5,795 bases of DNA from Bacteroidales bacterium (GTDB lineage Bacteria; Bacteroidota; Bacteroidia; Bacteroidales; JAAUTT01), in the NCBI GenBank assembly GCA_012031335.1, contig JAAUTT010000337.1:1-5795 (forward strand). The letters run 5' to 3'. This document shows, piece after piece, positions 5,647-5,795 of this stretch (its first letter is position 1; each line of letters opens with the position of its first letter). Made by a program: the position numbers and the translations under genes. The notes under the pieces were generated by a model. It was not told the origin of the DNA, made no database searches, and was given only the letters and a program-made list of their open reading frames with translations.

Positions 5647-5795
5647 ATGTCAAAGCAATCTTCCATCGAACAGGATGGTACAATAATAGAGGCATTATCT
5701 AATGCTATGTTTCGTGTAGAACTGGAAAATGGGCATGTAATTACAGCGCACATATCCGGTAAAATGAGAATGCATTACATTAAAATTTTACCTGG
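5647..5795 (+). CDS. infA: Translation initiation factor IF-1, N-terminal part (runs off the window)
   Basis: IF-1 is a small single OB-fold (S1-type) protein that binds the 30S A site during initiation and helps IF-2 and IF-3. The first 49 codons of an expected ~72 are present, with no stop before the window ends. The sequence [20 protein letters not shown] followed by [20 protein letters not shown] and [10 protein letters not shown] is characteristic of the family, with the OB-fold strands and the conserved HISGKMR segment visible. It starts three bases after the map stop (TAA TAT ATG), with no Shine-Dalgarno site. In related operons rpmJ and rpsM follow, outside this window. Confidence 0.97.
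   Translation, partial: MSKQSSIEQDGTIIEALSNAMFRVELENGHVITAHISGKMRMHYIKILP

Overview
The window is an 11-gene-plus stretch of the conserved ribosomal-protein 'spc' operon, all on the + strand: rplX (3' end), rplE, rpsN, rpsH, rplF, rplR, rpsE, rpmD, rplO, secY, map, infA (5' end). It looks like a member of the Bacteroidota (Bacteroidetes). Three things point there. The protein sequences have the family style I associate with that phylum (L5 beginning [16 protein letters not shown]14 of the zinc-free form ending ASW, IF-1 beginning [20 protein letters not shown]). The order is secY-map-infA with no adk between secY and map. Most genes start without a clear Shine-Dalgarno sequence and have A/T-rich leaders. 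I cannot name the genus from the sequence alone. Base composition is A/T-rich by eye.

Layout: 1-105 is the end of rplX. 105-3491 holds eight more ribosomal-protein genes (L5, S14, S8, L6, L18, S5, L30, L15), packed with gaps of about 0-30 bases. 3496-4842 is secY, the membrane channel of the Sec translocon. 4865-5643 is map (methionine aminopeptidase). 5647-5795 is the start of infA (translation initiation factor IF-1). No gene-free stretch approaches 300 bases; there is no RNA gene, mobile element, CRISPR array or terminator that I can support, and no convincing internal promoter. The genes belong together functionally: ribosome subunit components, the channel the ribosome docks on for membrane and exported proteins, the enzyme that trims the N-terminal Met of new chains, and an initiation factor.

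The real oddity is not a new system but a set of single-base frame breaks. Five of the twelve genes (rplX, rplE, rpsE, rplO, map) read out of frame at one or more points, nearly always in a short homopolymer, and restoring one base at each point recovers the expected family sequence and stop codon. rpsE alone needs four changes within about 390 bases. By contrast rpsN-rpsH-rplF-rplR (661-2312) and secY plus most of map (3496 to about 5427) are clean. Eight or nine indels in essential genes are best explained by homopolymer errors in the read or assembly, so literal open reading frames should not be trusted for these five proteins. I found no evidence of an undescribed biological system here.
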